Shown here piece by piece: positions 23,353-29,636 of a DNA stretch of 29,636 nt; the stretch's first letter is position 1; each line of letters starts with the position of its first letter. Under the pieces are notes generated by a model that searched no databases, had not been told where the DNA came from, and saw only the letters and a list, made by a program, of their open reading frames with translations. Source of the stretch: CAMEON01 sp045643785 (lineage in GTDB: Bacteria > Bacillota > Clostridia > Oscillospirales > CAG-272); NCBI GenBank assembly GCA_045643785.1, contig JAZRFR010000178.1, forward strand, positions 1 through 29,636. Direction: 5' to 3'. The position numbers were made by a program, and so were the translations under genes.

Positions 23353-25241
23353 TACCCGTTCACCTCCCCGTTATTGAGTTCCTTTTCCAGCTCGGCCTTC
23401 TGCTTGGCGGCTTCCATCTGGGAATCGTAGATTTCCTTATATTCCACGTTGGATGCCAGCAGGGTCTCGTGGTTACCCATGCCCGTAATGCGACCCTCGT
23501 TGACCACGATGATCTGGTCGGCCTCCATGACGGAGGTAATACGCTGGGCGATGATGATCTTGGTGGTATCCTTCAGCTCACCGCGGAAGGCCTCGCGGAT
23601 GCGGGCCTCGGTGGCGGTATCCACCGCCGAGGTAGAGTCGTCCAGAATCAGGATCTTGGGCTTCTTGAGCAGAGCGCGGGCAATGCAGAGACGCTGCTTC
23701 TGACCGCCCGATACGTTGGTACCGCCCTGACCCAGGTCGGACTCGTAGCCCTTGGCAAAGCCCATGACGAAGCCGTCGGCCTGGGCAGAATCGGCGGCGG
23801 CGCGGATGGAATCCATATCGGCATCCCCGTCGCCCCAGCGGAGATTATCCTCGATGGTACCCGAGAACAGAACGTTCTTCTGCAGCACCATACCCACGCC
23901 CTCGCGGAGATTGTAGAGGCTGTAATCCTTGACGTTGACGCCGTCCACCAGGATCTCGCCCTCGTCGGCATCGTAGAGGCGGGGGATCATGGAGACCAGG
24001 GTGGTCTTACCCGAGCCCGTGGAGCCGATGATGCCCACGGTAGAGCCTGCGGCGATCTTGAGGCTGATATCGTCCAGCACCTTGCCCTCGCTACCCTTGT
24101 AGTAGCGGAAGGTAACATTTCGGAACTCGATCTCGCCCCGCTCCACCTGCTTGTCGGGATGAGCGGCGGTCAGGTCAGAGATGTCGATCTCCTCGTTCAT
24201 GACGGCCTTGATGCGCTTGCCCGAGGCCATGGCGCGGGAGGCCTGCATGAAGAGCATGGTCACCATCATAAGGGAGGACAGAATCTGGGTGATGTAGGTC
24301 ACGAAGGCGGTGAGGTCACCCACCAGCATGGAGCCGTTCAGCACCATGTTGCCTCCGAACCACAGAACGGCCATAACGGCGGCGTTCATGCACAACGTCA
24401 TGAGGGGGGACATCCAGATCACCACCAGCATAGCGCGGCGGCCGGCTCGCTTGAGGTCGGCGTTGGTTTGAGCAAAGCGGCGGGTCTCATGCTCCTCGCG
24501 GACGAAGGACTTGACCACGCGGACGTTGGTCATATTCTCCTGCACGTTGGCGTTGAGGCCGTCCACCTTCTCCTGCATGGCGGAGAAGCGGGGGAAGCCG
24601 AAACGGATGAACGCCACGATACCCACCAGCAGTACGGGCACGGCCACGGCCAGCACCAGAGCCAGCTCCCCGTTGAGGGCGATGGCCATGATCAGACCGC
24701 CCACCAGCATACCGGGGGCGCGCAGGGCCATACGGAGCAGGGTGTTGACGAAATTCTGAACCTGGGTGACGTCGTTGGTCAGACGGGTCACAAGAGAGCC
24801 CGTGTTGAACTTATCGATGTTGGCGAAGGAGAACTTCTGCACCTTGCGGTAGATGTCGGCGCGCAGATCGGCGGCGAAGTTCACGGATGCCTTGGCGCCG
24901 AAGTAGGCGCCGCCCACACCTCCGACCATCATGAGGACAGAGGTCAGCACCATGCCCACGGCCAAGGCCACGACGAGGGGCGCGTCGGGGTCGGAAAAGT
25001 TCTGTCCCAGGGTGTCGTACGCCCAGGTCAACCAGGCGGGGGCGTCCTCCATGGTGTGGTTCACGCCAAAGTCGATGATATAGGCCAGGAGCTTGGGCAG
25101 CAGGACCTCGCCGATGACCTCTACGATCATGCAGAGAGGGCCGATGATGAACCAGGGCAGATAGGGCTTGATGTACTTAAACCACCGCAGGCGCTCGGGC
25201 TGCTGTGCTTTGCGCCGGGTGGCGGATTGATGTTGGCTCAC
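23352..25241 (-). CDS. Heterodimeric ABC exporter half-transporter, degenerate-site subunit
   Basis: Two GTG codons are possible. The one at 25247 overlaps the marR stop (GTGA) but has its ribosome binding site almost touching it. The GTG at 25241 has AAAGGAAG about 7 bases upstream and is preferred (629 residues). The exporter domain (about 25-345) is followed by an ATPase domain (about 370-605) with Walker A GSTGSGKTT (406-414), Q-loop MVLQK, signature VSGGQ (510-514) and Walker B ILILDDSTSAVD, where Asp535 replaces the catalytic Glu. The switch His is Gln566 (IIIAQRIT). This is therefore the weak ATP site of the heterodimer, as in other asymmetric exporters. Confidence 0.94.
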   Translation of the reverse strand: MSQHQSATRRKAQQPERLRWFKYIKPYLPWFIIGPLCMIVEVIGEVLLPKLLAYIIDFGVNHTMEDAPAWLTWAYDTLGQNFSDPDAPLVVALAVGMVLTSVLMMVGGVGGAYFGAKASVNFAADLRADIYRKVQKFSFANIDKFNTGSLVTRLTNDVTQVQNFVNTLLRMALRAPGMLVGGLIMAIALNGELALVLAVAVPVLLVGIVAFIRFGFPRFSAMQEKVDGLNANVQENMTNVRVVKSFVREEHETRRFAQTNADLKRAGRRAMLVVIWMSPLMTLCMNAAVMAVLWFGGNMVLNGSMLVGDLTAFVTYITQILSSLMMVTMLFMQASRAMASGKRIKAVMNEEIDISDLTAAHPDKQVERGEIEFRNVTFRYYKGSEGKVLDDISLKIAAGSTVGIIGSTGSGKTTLVSMIPRLYDADEGEILVDGVNVKDYSLYNLREGVGMVLQKNVLFSGTIEDNLRWGDGDADMDSIRAAADSAQADGFVMGFAKGYESDLGQGGTNVSGGQKQRLCIARALLKKPKILILDDSTSAVDTATEARIREAFRGELKDTTKIIIAQRITSVMEADQIIVVNEGRITGMGNHETLLASNVEYKEIYDSQMEAAKQKAELEKELNNGEVNG

Positions 25242-25243
25242 GG

Positions 25244-25768
25244 TCACACTTCCTTTCTTTCGTGGGGGGATTTTTGGATAGCGCTGGGATCGGCGGGGGC
25301 GCCGGCGGCGTCGAGATTACGATCCAGCCGCTCCATGAAGGAGATGAAGGTCGCGATCTCCTCGGGGGTGAAGCCCGCGAACATCTCGGTGTCGGTGGCT
25401 TCAAATACAGCGCGGCTCTCGGTCACCTTGGATAGTCCTTTCTCGGTGATGCGGATCTCGTTTCTGCGGTTGTCCTCGTCGGTCATGGAGCGGGAGATGT
25501 ATCCTTCCCTTTCCAGCTTCTTGAGGGTGGCAGTCACGGCGGCAGGGCTGATACCCATGATCTCGGCCAGCTCCTTCTGGGAGGGGACGTCCCCCTCGTG
25601 ACGAGCCAGCTGCATGAGCATACGGTGTTGGCCGTGGTGGATACCCAAGTCTCCGATGCGGCGCTCCACACAGGCATGATGACGGCGCATGACCCGAATG
25701 AGGAGGCGCACCGCGTTCATGTACGGGGAATCGGGAATGCGGCGCTCGGATGATTGCGATGAATTCAT
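25244..25768 (-). CDS. MarR-family transcriptional regulator
   Basis: The ATG at 25768 (174 residues) has AAAGGAG 5-6 bases upstream; a further upstream start is less likely. The winged helix-turn-helix is clear: QKELAEIMGISPAAVTATLK (recognition region about 65-84), KLEREGYISR, then the wing DEDNRRNEIRITEKG (about 97-111). MarR dimers often repress their own operon until a drug or phenolic ligand binds. The stop overlaps the start region of the exporter gene, so it is the first gene of marR-ABC-ABC. A palindromic operator candidate sits on its promoter, which supports autoregulation. Confidence 0.94.
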   Translation of the reverse strand: MNSSQSSERRIPDSPYMNAVRLLIRVMRRHHACVERRIGDLGIHHGQHRMLMQLARHEGDVPSQKELAEIMGISPAAVTATLKKLEREGYISRSMTDEDNRRNEIRITEKGLSKVTESRAVFEATDTEMFAGFTPEEIATFISFMERLDRNLDAAGAPADPSAIQKSPHERKEV

Positions 25769-25824
25769 GGCTTCTCCTTTCGTTTGGGCTTGCCTCAAAC
25801 AGTTCACGTTTGAAATGTCAAGGG

Positions 25825-25843
25825 GTTAATGATTAACACGTTA
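25825..25843. promoter_or_regulatory. Candidate MarR operator
   Basis: GTTAATGATTAAC (25825-25837) is a perfect 13-base palindrome around one central base, followed after two bases by another GTTAAC (25838-25843 region). It lies just downstream of the -10 box, over the expected start point, where a bound repressor would block transcription of marR and the exporter genes. Confidence 0.65.
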
Positions 25844-25846
25844 ACT

Positions 25847-25874
25847 ATTATAGCACAGATTTAAGATTTGTCAA
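25847..25874 (-). promoter_or_regulatory. Promoter of the marR-ABC exporter operon
   Basis: On the minus strand TTGACA (25869-25874) and TATAAT (25847-25852) are 16 bases apart, with TG in the extended -10 position. The leader to the ATG at 25768 is about 70 bases and also contains TCAAAC/GTTTGA arms (25795-25813). Confidence 0.88.
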
Positions 25875-25980
25875 GAGGGAAAGGTTTGAATTTTGTGTGA
25901 AAATGCTTTACGGCCATCTCGTTCACACGTTCTTCACTCGCCTTTCACCCCAAATTTCAATATTTATTTACAAATTAGTC

Positions 25981-26010
25981 TTGACGGATGTAACAATTAT
26001 AGGGTAATAT
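25981..26010 (+). promoter_or_regulatory. Probable promoter of the Na/Pi cotransporter gene
   Basis: TTGACG (25981-25986) and TAATAT (26005-26010) are 18 bases apart, 61 bases before the ATG at 26071. The 302-base gap 25769-26070 otherwise holds the marR promoter and operator; I saw no Pho-box-like direct repeat. Confidence 0.55.
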
Positions 26011-26070
26011 AAAAGTAGCGTGCATTTTAGCGCGTTAAAACTCGAACTCCCACATAGGAAGGAAAAAAAT

Positions 26071-27873
26071 ATGGGACCATTTGATGTATTGCAGCTAGTC
26101 TGTGGTCTGGCTCTGTTCCTGTACGGTATGGACGTTATGGGCGACTCCCTGAAACGAAGCGCGGGACGCAAGCTCAAGACCATCCTCGGAAACCTCACAT
26201 CCAATCGTTTTAAAGCACTTTTGCTGGGTCTCGGCGTGACCGCCGTCATCCAGTCCTCCTCCGCCACCACGGTTATGGTGGTTGGTTTCGTAAACTCCGG
26301 CACCATGCTCCTGGGTCAGGCCGTGGGCGTCATCATGGGTGCCAACATCGGTACCGCCGTCACCTCCTGGCTCACCGCTCTCAACGGCATTGAGGGTGGC
26401 GCGGAAGCCCTGGCCTGGACCGAATGGCTCAAGCCCGACGCCTGGATGCCTATCCTGGCTCTCATCGGTATCTGCCTCATCATGTTCTCCAAGAAGAGCA
26501 AGCACAAGGACGCGGGCGCCATCCTCATGGGCTTTGCCGTCCTGATGGTGGGTATGGATCTCATGTCCGGCGCCGTCAGCGGCCTCAAGGGCGACCCCAA
26601 CTTCACCAAGATCCTCACCATGTTCAGCAATCCCATTCTGGGTGTTCTGGCCGGTACCGTTCTGACCGCCATCGTGCAGTCCTCCTCGGCCTCCATCGGT
26701 ATTCTCCAGGCTCTGTCCTCCACGGGCGCCATCAACTTCGGTATGGCCATCCCGATCATTCTGGGTCAGAACATCGGTACCTGTGTCACCGCCATGATCT
26801 CCGCCGCAGGCGCAGGCAAGAACGGTAAGCGCACCGCTCTGGTTCACCTCTACTTCAACATCATCGGCGTGACCTTCTGGCTGGGTATGTACTACCTGGT
26901 GGGTTGGATCCTGAACATCACCAACGTATTCGACGTATTCACTCTGGCCGAAAACTCCACCATCAACATGTGGGGCATTGCCGCTGTTCATACCATCTTC
27001 AAGTTCCTGGCCGTCGGCCTCCTGTTCCCCTTCTCCAACGCCCTCGTCAAGCTGGCCGAAAAGACCATCAAGGGCGACGACAAGAAGGGCGACGAGTACA
27101 CCGATATGCTGGACGACCGCCTGCTGGACACCCCCTCTGTGGCACTGGAGCGCAGCCGCTCCGTGGCCGGTCAGATGGCCGTCGTGTCCTGCCAGTATCT
27201 CCGTAATTCCATCGGCTTGTTCCGTAATTACGACGGAAAAACCGCCGACGATATCCGCGAGGCCGAAAGCAAGGTGGACGTCTACGAGGACGTTCTGGGC
27301 TCCTATCTCGTCAAGCTCTCCTCCCAGAGCATGGACGAGCGGGACAGCCACGAGGTCACCAAGCTCCTCCACATCATCGGTGATCTGGAGCGCATCTCGG
27401 ATCACTCGGTGAACCTGGTGGATTCCGCCGAGGAGATCAAGGACAAGAGCCTGATCTTCAGCGAGGAAGCCAAGGCTGAGCTGGACGTTCTGTACGCCGC
27501 CGTTTCCGAGATCGTCACCATGACCGAGCAGGCACTGAACACCTCCGACCTGGAGCTGGCCGCCCGCATCGAGCCTTTGGAGCAGGTCATCGACGACCTC
27601 CGCGACGACATCAAGATCAACCACATCCACCGTCTCAAGAAGAGCGAATGCACCGTGGAGCACGGCTTCGTCCTGTCGGATATCCTCACCAACCTGGAGC
27701 GCGTCTCCGACCACTGCTCCAACATCGGCGGTTGCCTCATTGAAATGGCCAAGAACGATACCCTGGATCTCCACGACTACATCCACCGCGTCCATCTGGG
27801 CGGTATGGAGTACAAGGAGCTCTTCGCCGAATACAAGGTCAAGTACGCGCTGCCCACCGAATCCAAGAACTGA
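26071..27873 (+). CDS. Na+/phosphate cotransporter with C-terminal PhoU domain (NptA/YjbB type)
   Basis: The ATG at 26071 (600 residues) has AGGAAGGA 8 bases upstream. The membrane part (about 1-325) has the two inverted Na/Pi cotransporter repeats, each marked by QSSS: QSSSATTVMVVGFVNSG (61-77) with GANIGTAVTSWL, and QSSSASIGILQALSSTG (203-219) with GQNIGTCVTAMI. A PhoU-like helical domain (about 350-590) contains LLHIIGDLERISDHSVNL and ILTNLERVSDHCSNIGG, the two metal-binding ExxxDH-type motifs. Such proteins move phosphate across the membrane, with direction depending on conditions. It is a single gene with its own promoter and a hairpin downstream. Confidence 0.95.
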   Translation: MGPFDVLQLVCGLALFLYGMDVMGDSLKRSAGRKLKTILGNLTSNRFKALLLGLGVTAVIQSSSATTVMVVGFVNSGTMLLGQAVGVIMGANIGTAVTSWLTALNGIEGGAEALAWTEWLKPDAWMPILALIGICLIMFSKKSKHKDAGAILMGFAVLMVGMDLMSGAVSGLKGDPNFTKILTMFSNPILGVLAGTVLTAIVQSSSASIGILQALSSTGAINFGMAIPIILGQNIGTCVTAMISAAGAGKNGKRTALVHLYFNIIGVTFWLGMYYLVGWILNITNVFDVFTLAENSTINMWGIAAVHTIFKFLAVGLLFPFSNALVKLAEKTIKGDDKKGDEYTDMLDDRLLDTPSVALERSRSVAGQMAVVSCQYLRNSIGLFRNYDGKTADDIREAESKVDVYEDVLGSYLVKLSSQSMDERDSHEVTKLLHIIGDLERISDHSVNLVDSAEEIKDKSLIFSEEAKAELDVLYAAVSEIVTMTEQALNTSDLELAARIEPLEQVIDDLRDDIKINHIHRLKKSECTVEHGFVLSDILTNLERVSDHCSNIGGCLIEMAKNDTLDLHDYIHRVHLGGMEYKELFAEYKVKYALPTESKN

Positions 27874-27882
27874 AACCCCTGC

Positions 27883-27908
27883 GGGCGCCGTCATTTCTGA
27901 CGGCGCCC
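27883..27908 (+). terminator. Hairpin after the Na/Pi cotransporter gene
   Basis: GGGCGCCGTCA (27883-27893) and TGACGGCGCCC (27898-27908) form a perfect 11-bp stem with a TTTC loop, 10 bases after the stop. A T-rich tail is lacking, so termination may be weak. Confidence 0.6.
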
Positions 27909-27937
27909 TGCTTGTAGGGGAGCGGGAGAACGCCAAA

Positions 27938-27963
27938 GAGGAACTTCTTAAAAGAAGTTCCTC
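27938..27963. repeat. 12-bp perfect palindrome in the 27874-28207 gap
   Basis: GAGGAACTTCTT and AAGAAGTTCCTC are separated by AA. It lies between the cotransporter hairpin and the dispersed repeat that starts near 28013, and probably belongs to one composite structured element covering most of the 334-base gap. I see no gene in this gap. Confidence 0.7.
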
Positions 27964-28012
27964 TCTGGACTCTCTTCAAGAAAATTCAAAAAAAGATTAT
28001 TTGACAATGCTT

Positions 28013-28185
28013 TTTAAAAGTTCTTGGGATTCTTAAACCCTTCTTTCAAGAAGGGTTTAAGCGGGGTAGCGAAGCGGCGACACGGTAGTGAATGACTGCC
28101 GGTGGCAGTCAGAGCCGTATCGTGACCGAGCCGCAGCGAGATCCAGGGGTAGAGCCCCTGGTCGATAAACCCAAATTTTAATTTC
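28013..28185. repeat. Dispersed palindromic repeat, copy A
   Basis: The core AAAGTTCTTGGGATTCTTAA leads into a 13-bp perfect hairpin (28033-28045 with 28048-28060) and AGCGGGGT. The same core appears at 29379-29452. Copy A continues with an 8-bp hairpin TGACTGCC/GGCAGTCA (28093-28111) and CCAGGGG/CCCCTGG (28143-28161); the last one matches the GGGGCAGAGCCCC part of the second copy. It lies directly upstream of the isomerase-like gene at 28208. No coding content is visible. Confidence 0.75.
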
Positions 28186-28207
28186 ACGATCGCTAAGGAG
28201 TATCTTT

Positions 28208-28999
28208 ATGAGAGAGATCGGCATCAACATCGGCGCCCGCAAGGAGATGGATACCGCCACCTTCTGCGCCTTTATCCGCGACCTGGGCTTTACCCGTGTG
28301 TTTTCAGGCTCCACCAATCCCGACAACGTGCGGGAGCACGCCAACCACGTAGCCGCCGCCGGCCTGTGCTACGACACCCTCCACGCCCCCTTCAAGGGCA
28401 TCATGAACGCCATCTGGCGAGAGGGCGACGAGGGGGAGGACACCCTCCGCCAGCTCACCGATTGCGTAGATCTCTGCGCCGAGATCGCATCCCCCATTGC
28501 AGTAGTGCATCTGTCCGCAGGGGACAATCCCCCGCCTCCCACGGATATCGGACGAGGGCGCTTCATCCGCTTGGTGGAGCACGCCGTGGGCAAGGGAGTC
28601 AAGATCGCCTTTGAGAACCAGCGCAAGCTGGCGAATATCGCGTGGGCCTTTGAAGAATTCCGCGACGTTCCCGAGGTGGGCTTCTGCTGGGACTGCGGCC
28701 ACGAGGGGTGCTTTACCCCCGGTCGGCGGTATATGCCCCTGTTCGGCAACCGCCTCATCTGTACCCACATTCACGACAACAGCGGTGTGTTGAATCAGGA
28801 TCAGCACCTCATCCCCTTCGACGGTAATCTGAATTTTGATTACGTAGCCGAGGCTCTGCGGGGGGCTGACCCCACGGTGCCTCTGGTGCTGGAGCTGAAG
28901 CGGAAGGACGAAATGTACGAGGGCATGAGCGACGAGGAGTATCTCATCCGCGCGGCAGAGGCCATAGGGCGGGTGCGGGATATGATCGAAGCCCCCTGA
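28208..28999 (+). CDS. Sugar phosphate isomerase/epimerase-like TIM-barrel protein
   Basis: The ATG at 28208 (263 residues) has AAGGAG 8 bases upstream. The protein has the layout of the xylose isomerase-like/AP endonuclease family 2 barrel. Likely metal and substrate residues are spread as expected: TLHAP (His59), VVHLSAG (His101), AFENQ (Glu136), CWDCGH (Asp162, His165), THIHDN (His187, His189) and HLIPFDG (His200). Such enzymes usually isomerise or epimerise sugars or related polyols; the exact substrate is unknown. It is a single gene after a composite repeat and before a hairpin that overlaps the next promoter. Confidence 0.9.
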   Translation: MREIGINIGARKEMDTATFCAFIRDLGFTRVFSGSTNPDNVREHANHVAAAGLCYDTLHAPFKGIMNAIWREGDEGEDTLRQLTDCVDLCAEIASPIAVVHLSAGDNPPPPTDIGRGRFIRLVEHAVGKGVKIAFENQRKLANIAWAFEEFRDVPEVGFCWDCGHEGCFTPGRRYMPLFGNRLICTHIHDNSGVLNQDQHLIPFDGNLNFDYVAEALRGADPTVPLVLELKRKDEMYEGMSDEEYLIRAAEAIGRVRDMIEAP

Positions 29000-29018
29000 A
29001 CCGCACACGCAAAAATTT

Positions 29019-29053
29019 CAAGGGGAGAATGACTTTTTTGCATTCTCCCCTTG
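29019..29053 (+). terminator. Hairpin after the isomerase gene, overlapping the next promoter
   Basis: CAAGGGGAGAATG (29019-29031) and its complement (29041-29053) form a 13-bp perfect stem; the 9-base loop holds six T. The 3' arm runs into the -35 box TTGACA (29051-29056) of the dapA leader, so there is no T-tract after the stem. Confidence 0.7.
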
Positions 29054-29079
29054 ACAAATCCCCCTCTTTATGTTATACT
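29051..29079 (+). promoter_or_regulatory. Promoter of the lysine riboswitch-dapA transcript
   Basis: TTGACA (29051-29056) and TATACT (29074-29079) are 17 bases apart, with TG in the extended -10 position. Transcription should start near 29086, just before the riboswitch P1 stem. Confidence 0.9.
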
Positions 29080-29090
29080 GTCCCCATCAA

Positions 29091-29250
29091 ACGATAGAGG
29101 CGCACTACACGAACAGTACCGTACATCATCATGGTTGCCAAAACCGTGCGGGAAAGGCGTGGGTGCCGAAGCGGATGCCTTGGCAGGGCATTTGACTGGC
29201 CGGACGGAGAACATCCGTCAGGCTGTCGCAGAAATGCGGAGAGCTATCCA
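29091..29250 (+). ncRNA. Lysine riboswitch (L-box) aptamer
   Basis: The conserved lysine-aptamer blocks are present in order: GATAGAGGCGC (29093-29103), AGTA, GGTGCCGAAGCGG (29162-29174), TTGGCAGGGCA, GGCTGTCGCAGAAAT (29221-29235) and GGAGAGCTATCC (29238-29249). The P1 helix is formed by GATAG and CTATC. When lysine binds, such riboswitches shut off lysine synthesis or uptake genes. It lies directly upstream of dapA, the first committed enzyme of the lysine pathway, which fits. The 467-base gap 29000-29466 holds this leader, its terminator and one dispersed repeat. Confidence 0.95.
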
Positions 29251-29298
29251 TACCCGATCTCCCTGTGGGGATTTCGGAGGATACCCGTAGATTCGACC

Positions 29299-29320
29299 GC
29301 TCCCTCCGTGGGGGCTTTTT
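29299..29320 (+). terminator. Riboswitch-controlled terminator
   Basis: GCTCCC (29299-29304) pairs with GGGGGC (29310-29315, one G-T pair), followed by TTTTT. It sits about 50 bases after the aptamer, the usual place for the expression-platform terminator. Another small hairpin (about 29258-29276) lies between and could be part of the switch. Confidence 0.8.
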
Positions 29321-29378
29321 CTATGGGTTCAGAATCGTATTGATAGAAATATTATATTGACCCTGCACACATTTTTGC

Positions 29379-29452
29379 TCAAAGTTTTTGAGAATTCTTA
29401 AAACCCTTTTTGCAAAAAGGGTTTTAAGCGGGGTTTGGGGCAGAGCCCCAAA
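29379..29452. repeat. Dispersed palindromic repeat, copy B, inside the dapA leader
   Basis: This copy reads CAAAGTTTTTGAGAATTCTT, then a 15-bp perfect hairpin (29397-29411 with 29414-29428), AGCGGGGT, and an 8-bp hairpin TTTGGGGC/GCCCCAAA (29434-29452). It is related to the copy starting at 28013. It ends 14 bases before the dapA ATG, so it is transcribed between the riboswitch terminator and the coding region. Confidence 0.8.
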
Positions 29453-29466
29453 AGAAAGGAACTACC

Positions 29467-29636
29467 ATGTCTAACCGTACCGTTTTCACCGGCGCCGCCA
29501 CCGCCATCATCACCCCCTTGACCCCCGACGGCATTCATTTTGACCGCTACGGCGCTATGATCGACTGGCAGATCAGTCAGGGTATCGACGCCATCGTGGC
29601 CGTAGGCACCACGGGCGAGGGCTCTACCCTCACCGA
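29467..29636 (+). CDS. dapA: 4-hydroxy-tetrahydrodipicolinate synthase (5' part)
   Basis: DapA condenses pyruvate with aspartate semialdehyde in the first committed step of lysine and diaminopimelate synthesis. Only the first 56 codons are in the window. The start ATG at 29467 has AAAGGA 7 bases upstream. The protein begins with FTGAATAIITPLTPDG and ends with IVAVGTTGEGSTLT, in which the GTTGE motif provides the Thr48-Thr49 pair of the active-site proton relay. The Schiff-base Lys lies beyond the edge. The riboswitch leader supports the assignment. The gene continues past the right edge. Confidence 0.95.
   Translation, partial: MSNRTVFTGAATAIITPLTPDGIHFDRYGAMIDWQISQGIDAIVAVGTTGEGSTLT

Noticed and set aside
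21448..25601. Long plus-strand open frames opposite the second ABC exporter pair and marR
   Set aside because: Same antisense pattern as above; the minus-strand genes have full motif sets, coupled starts and a promoter.
26095..27936. Long minus-strand open frame opposite the Na/Pi cotransporter
   Set aside because: No motif or ribosome binding site; the plus-strand gene has both QSSS repeats and a PhoU domain.
28001..28029. TTGACA at 28001 as promoter for the isomerase gene
   Set aside because: No acceptable -10 lies 16-18 bases downstream, so it is not called; the gene may be read from upstream or from an unseen promoter.
29051..29343. Short open frames within the riboswitch region
   Set aside because: They cross the aptamer and terminator, have no ribosome binding site and no family resemblance; the RNA structure explains the sequence.

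Overview
The window looks like a GC-rich Clostridia (Firmicutes) chromosome, probably from a gut-type lineage. The basis is strong AGGAGG-type ribosome binding sites, TTGACA-N17-TATAAT promoters often with an extended -10 (TGn), many lipobox-bearing lipoproteins with Thr/Ala/Asp/Glu-rich linkers, a SpoIIIJ-type YidC with Jag, a BspA-like leucine-rich-repeat protein, and a lysine riboswitch in front of dapA. I cannot name the genus. No tRNA, rRNA, CRISPR array, transposase or phage gene is visible.

Layout. (1) 1-5964, minus strand: the conserved rpmH-rnpA-yidD-yidC-jag-mnmE block that sits beside the origin in most Firmicutes, followed by the start of a possible AMP-forming acyl-CoA ligase. 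dnaA is not beside rpmH and mnmG is not after mnmE, so the classical origin gene order is broken on both sides. (2) 6160-8945, minus: two tandem exported lipoproteins built like trigger factor (FKBP-type prolyl isomerase plus chaperone-like C-terminal part), lying where dnaA would be expected and directly upstream of the membrane-insertase block. (3) 9174-12192, plus: a short BirA and a 716-residue lipoprotein of unknown function. (4) 12260-15980, minus: a two-gene heterodimeric ABC exporter. (5) 16182-21342: a BspA-like LRR lipoprotein divergent from rmuC, a membrane-anchored metallophosphoesterase, a small lipoprotein and a small Xre regulator. (6) 21382-25768, minus: marR followed by a second heterodimeric ABC exporter pair; the Xre gene follows on the same strand. 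(7) 26071-29636, plus: a Na+/phosphate cotransporter with a PhoU domain, a sugar-phosphate isomerase-like TIM barrel, then a lysine-riboswitch leader and the 5' end of dapA. Copies of a dispersed palindromic repeat lie upstream of the last two genes.

How the genes fit together. Regions 1 and 2 cover ribosome and RNase P biogenesis, membrane-protein insertion (YidC, YidD, Jag), tRNA modification (MnmE) and possibly folding outside the membrane (the trigger-factor-like lipoproteins). The two ABC pairs are likely drug or lipid exporters; each pairs one intact and one degenerate ATP site, and one pair is under a MarR regulator with a visible palindromic operator. The strongest leads are a Glu where YidC normally carries its groove Arg, the trigger-factor-like lipoprotein pair (one with a zinc ribbon right after the lipobox), and the palindromic repeat inside the dapA riboswitch leader. 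Everything here is read by eye; no database search was run.
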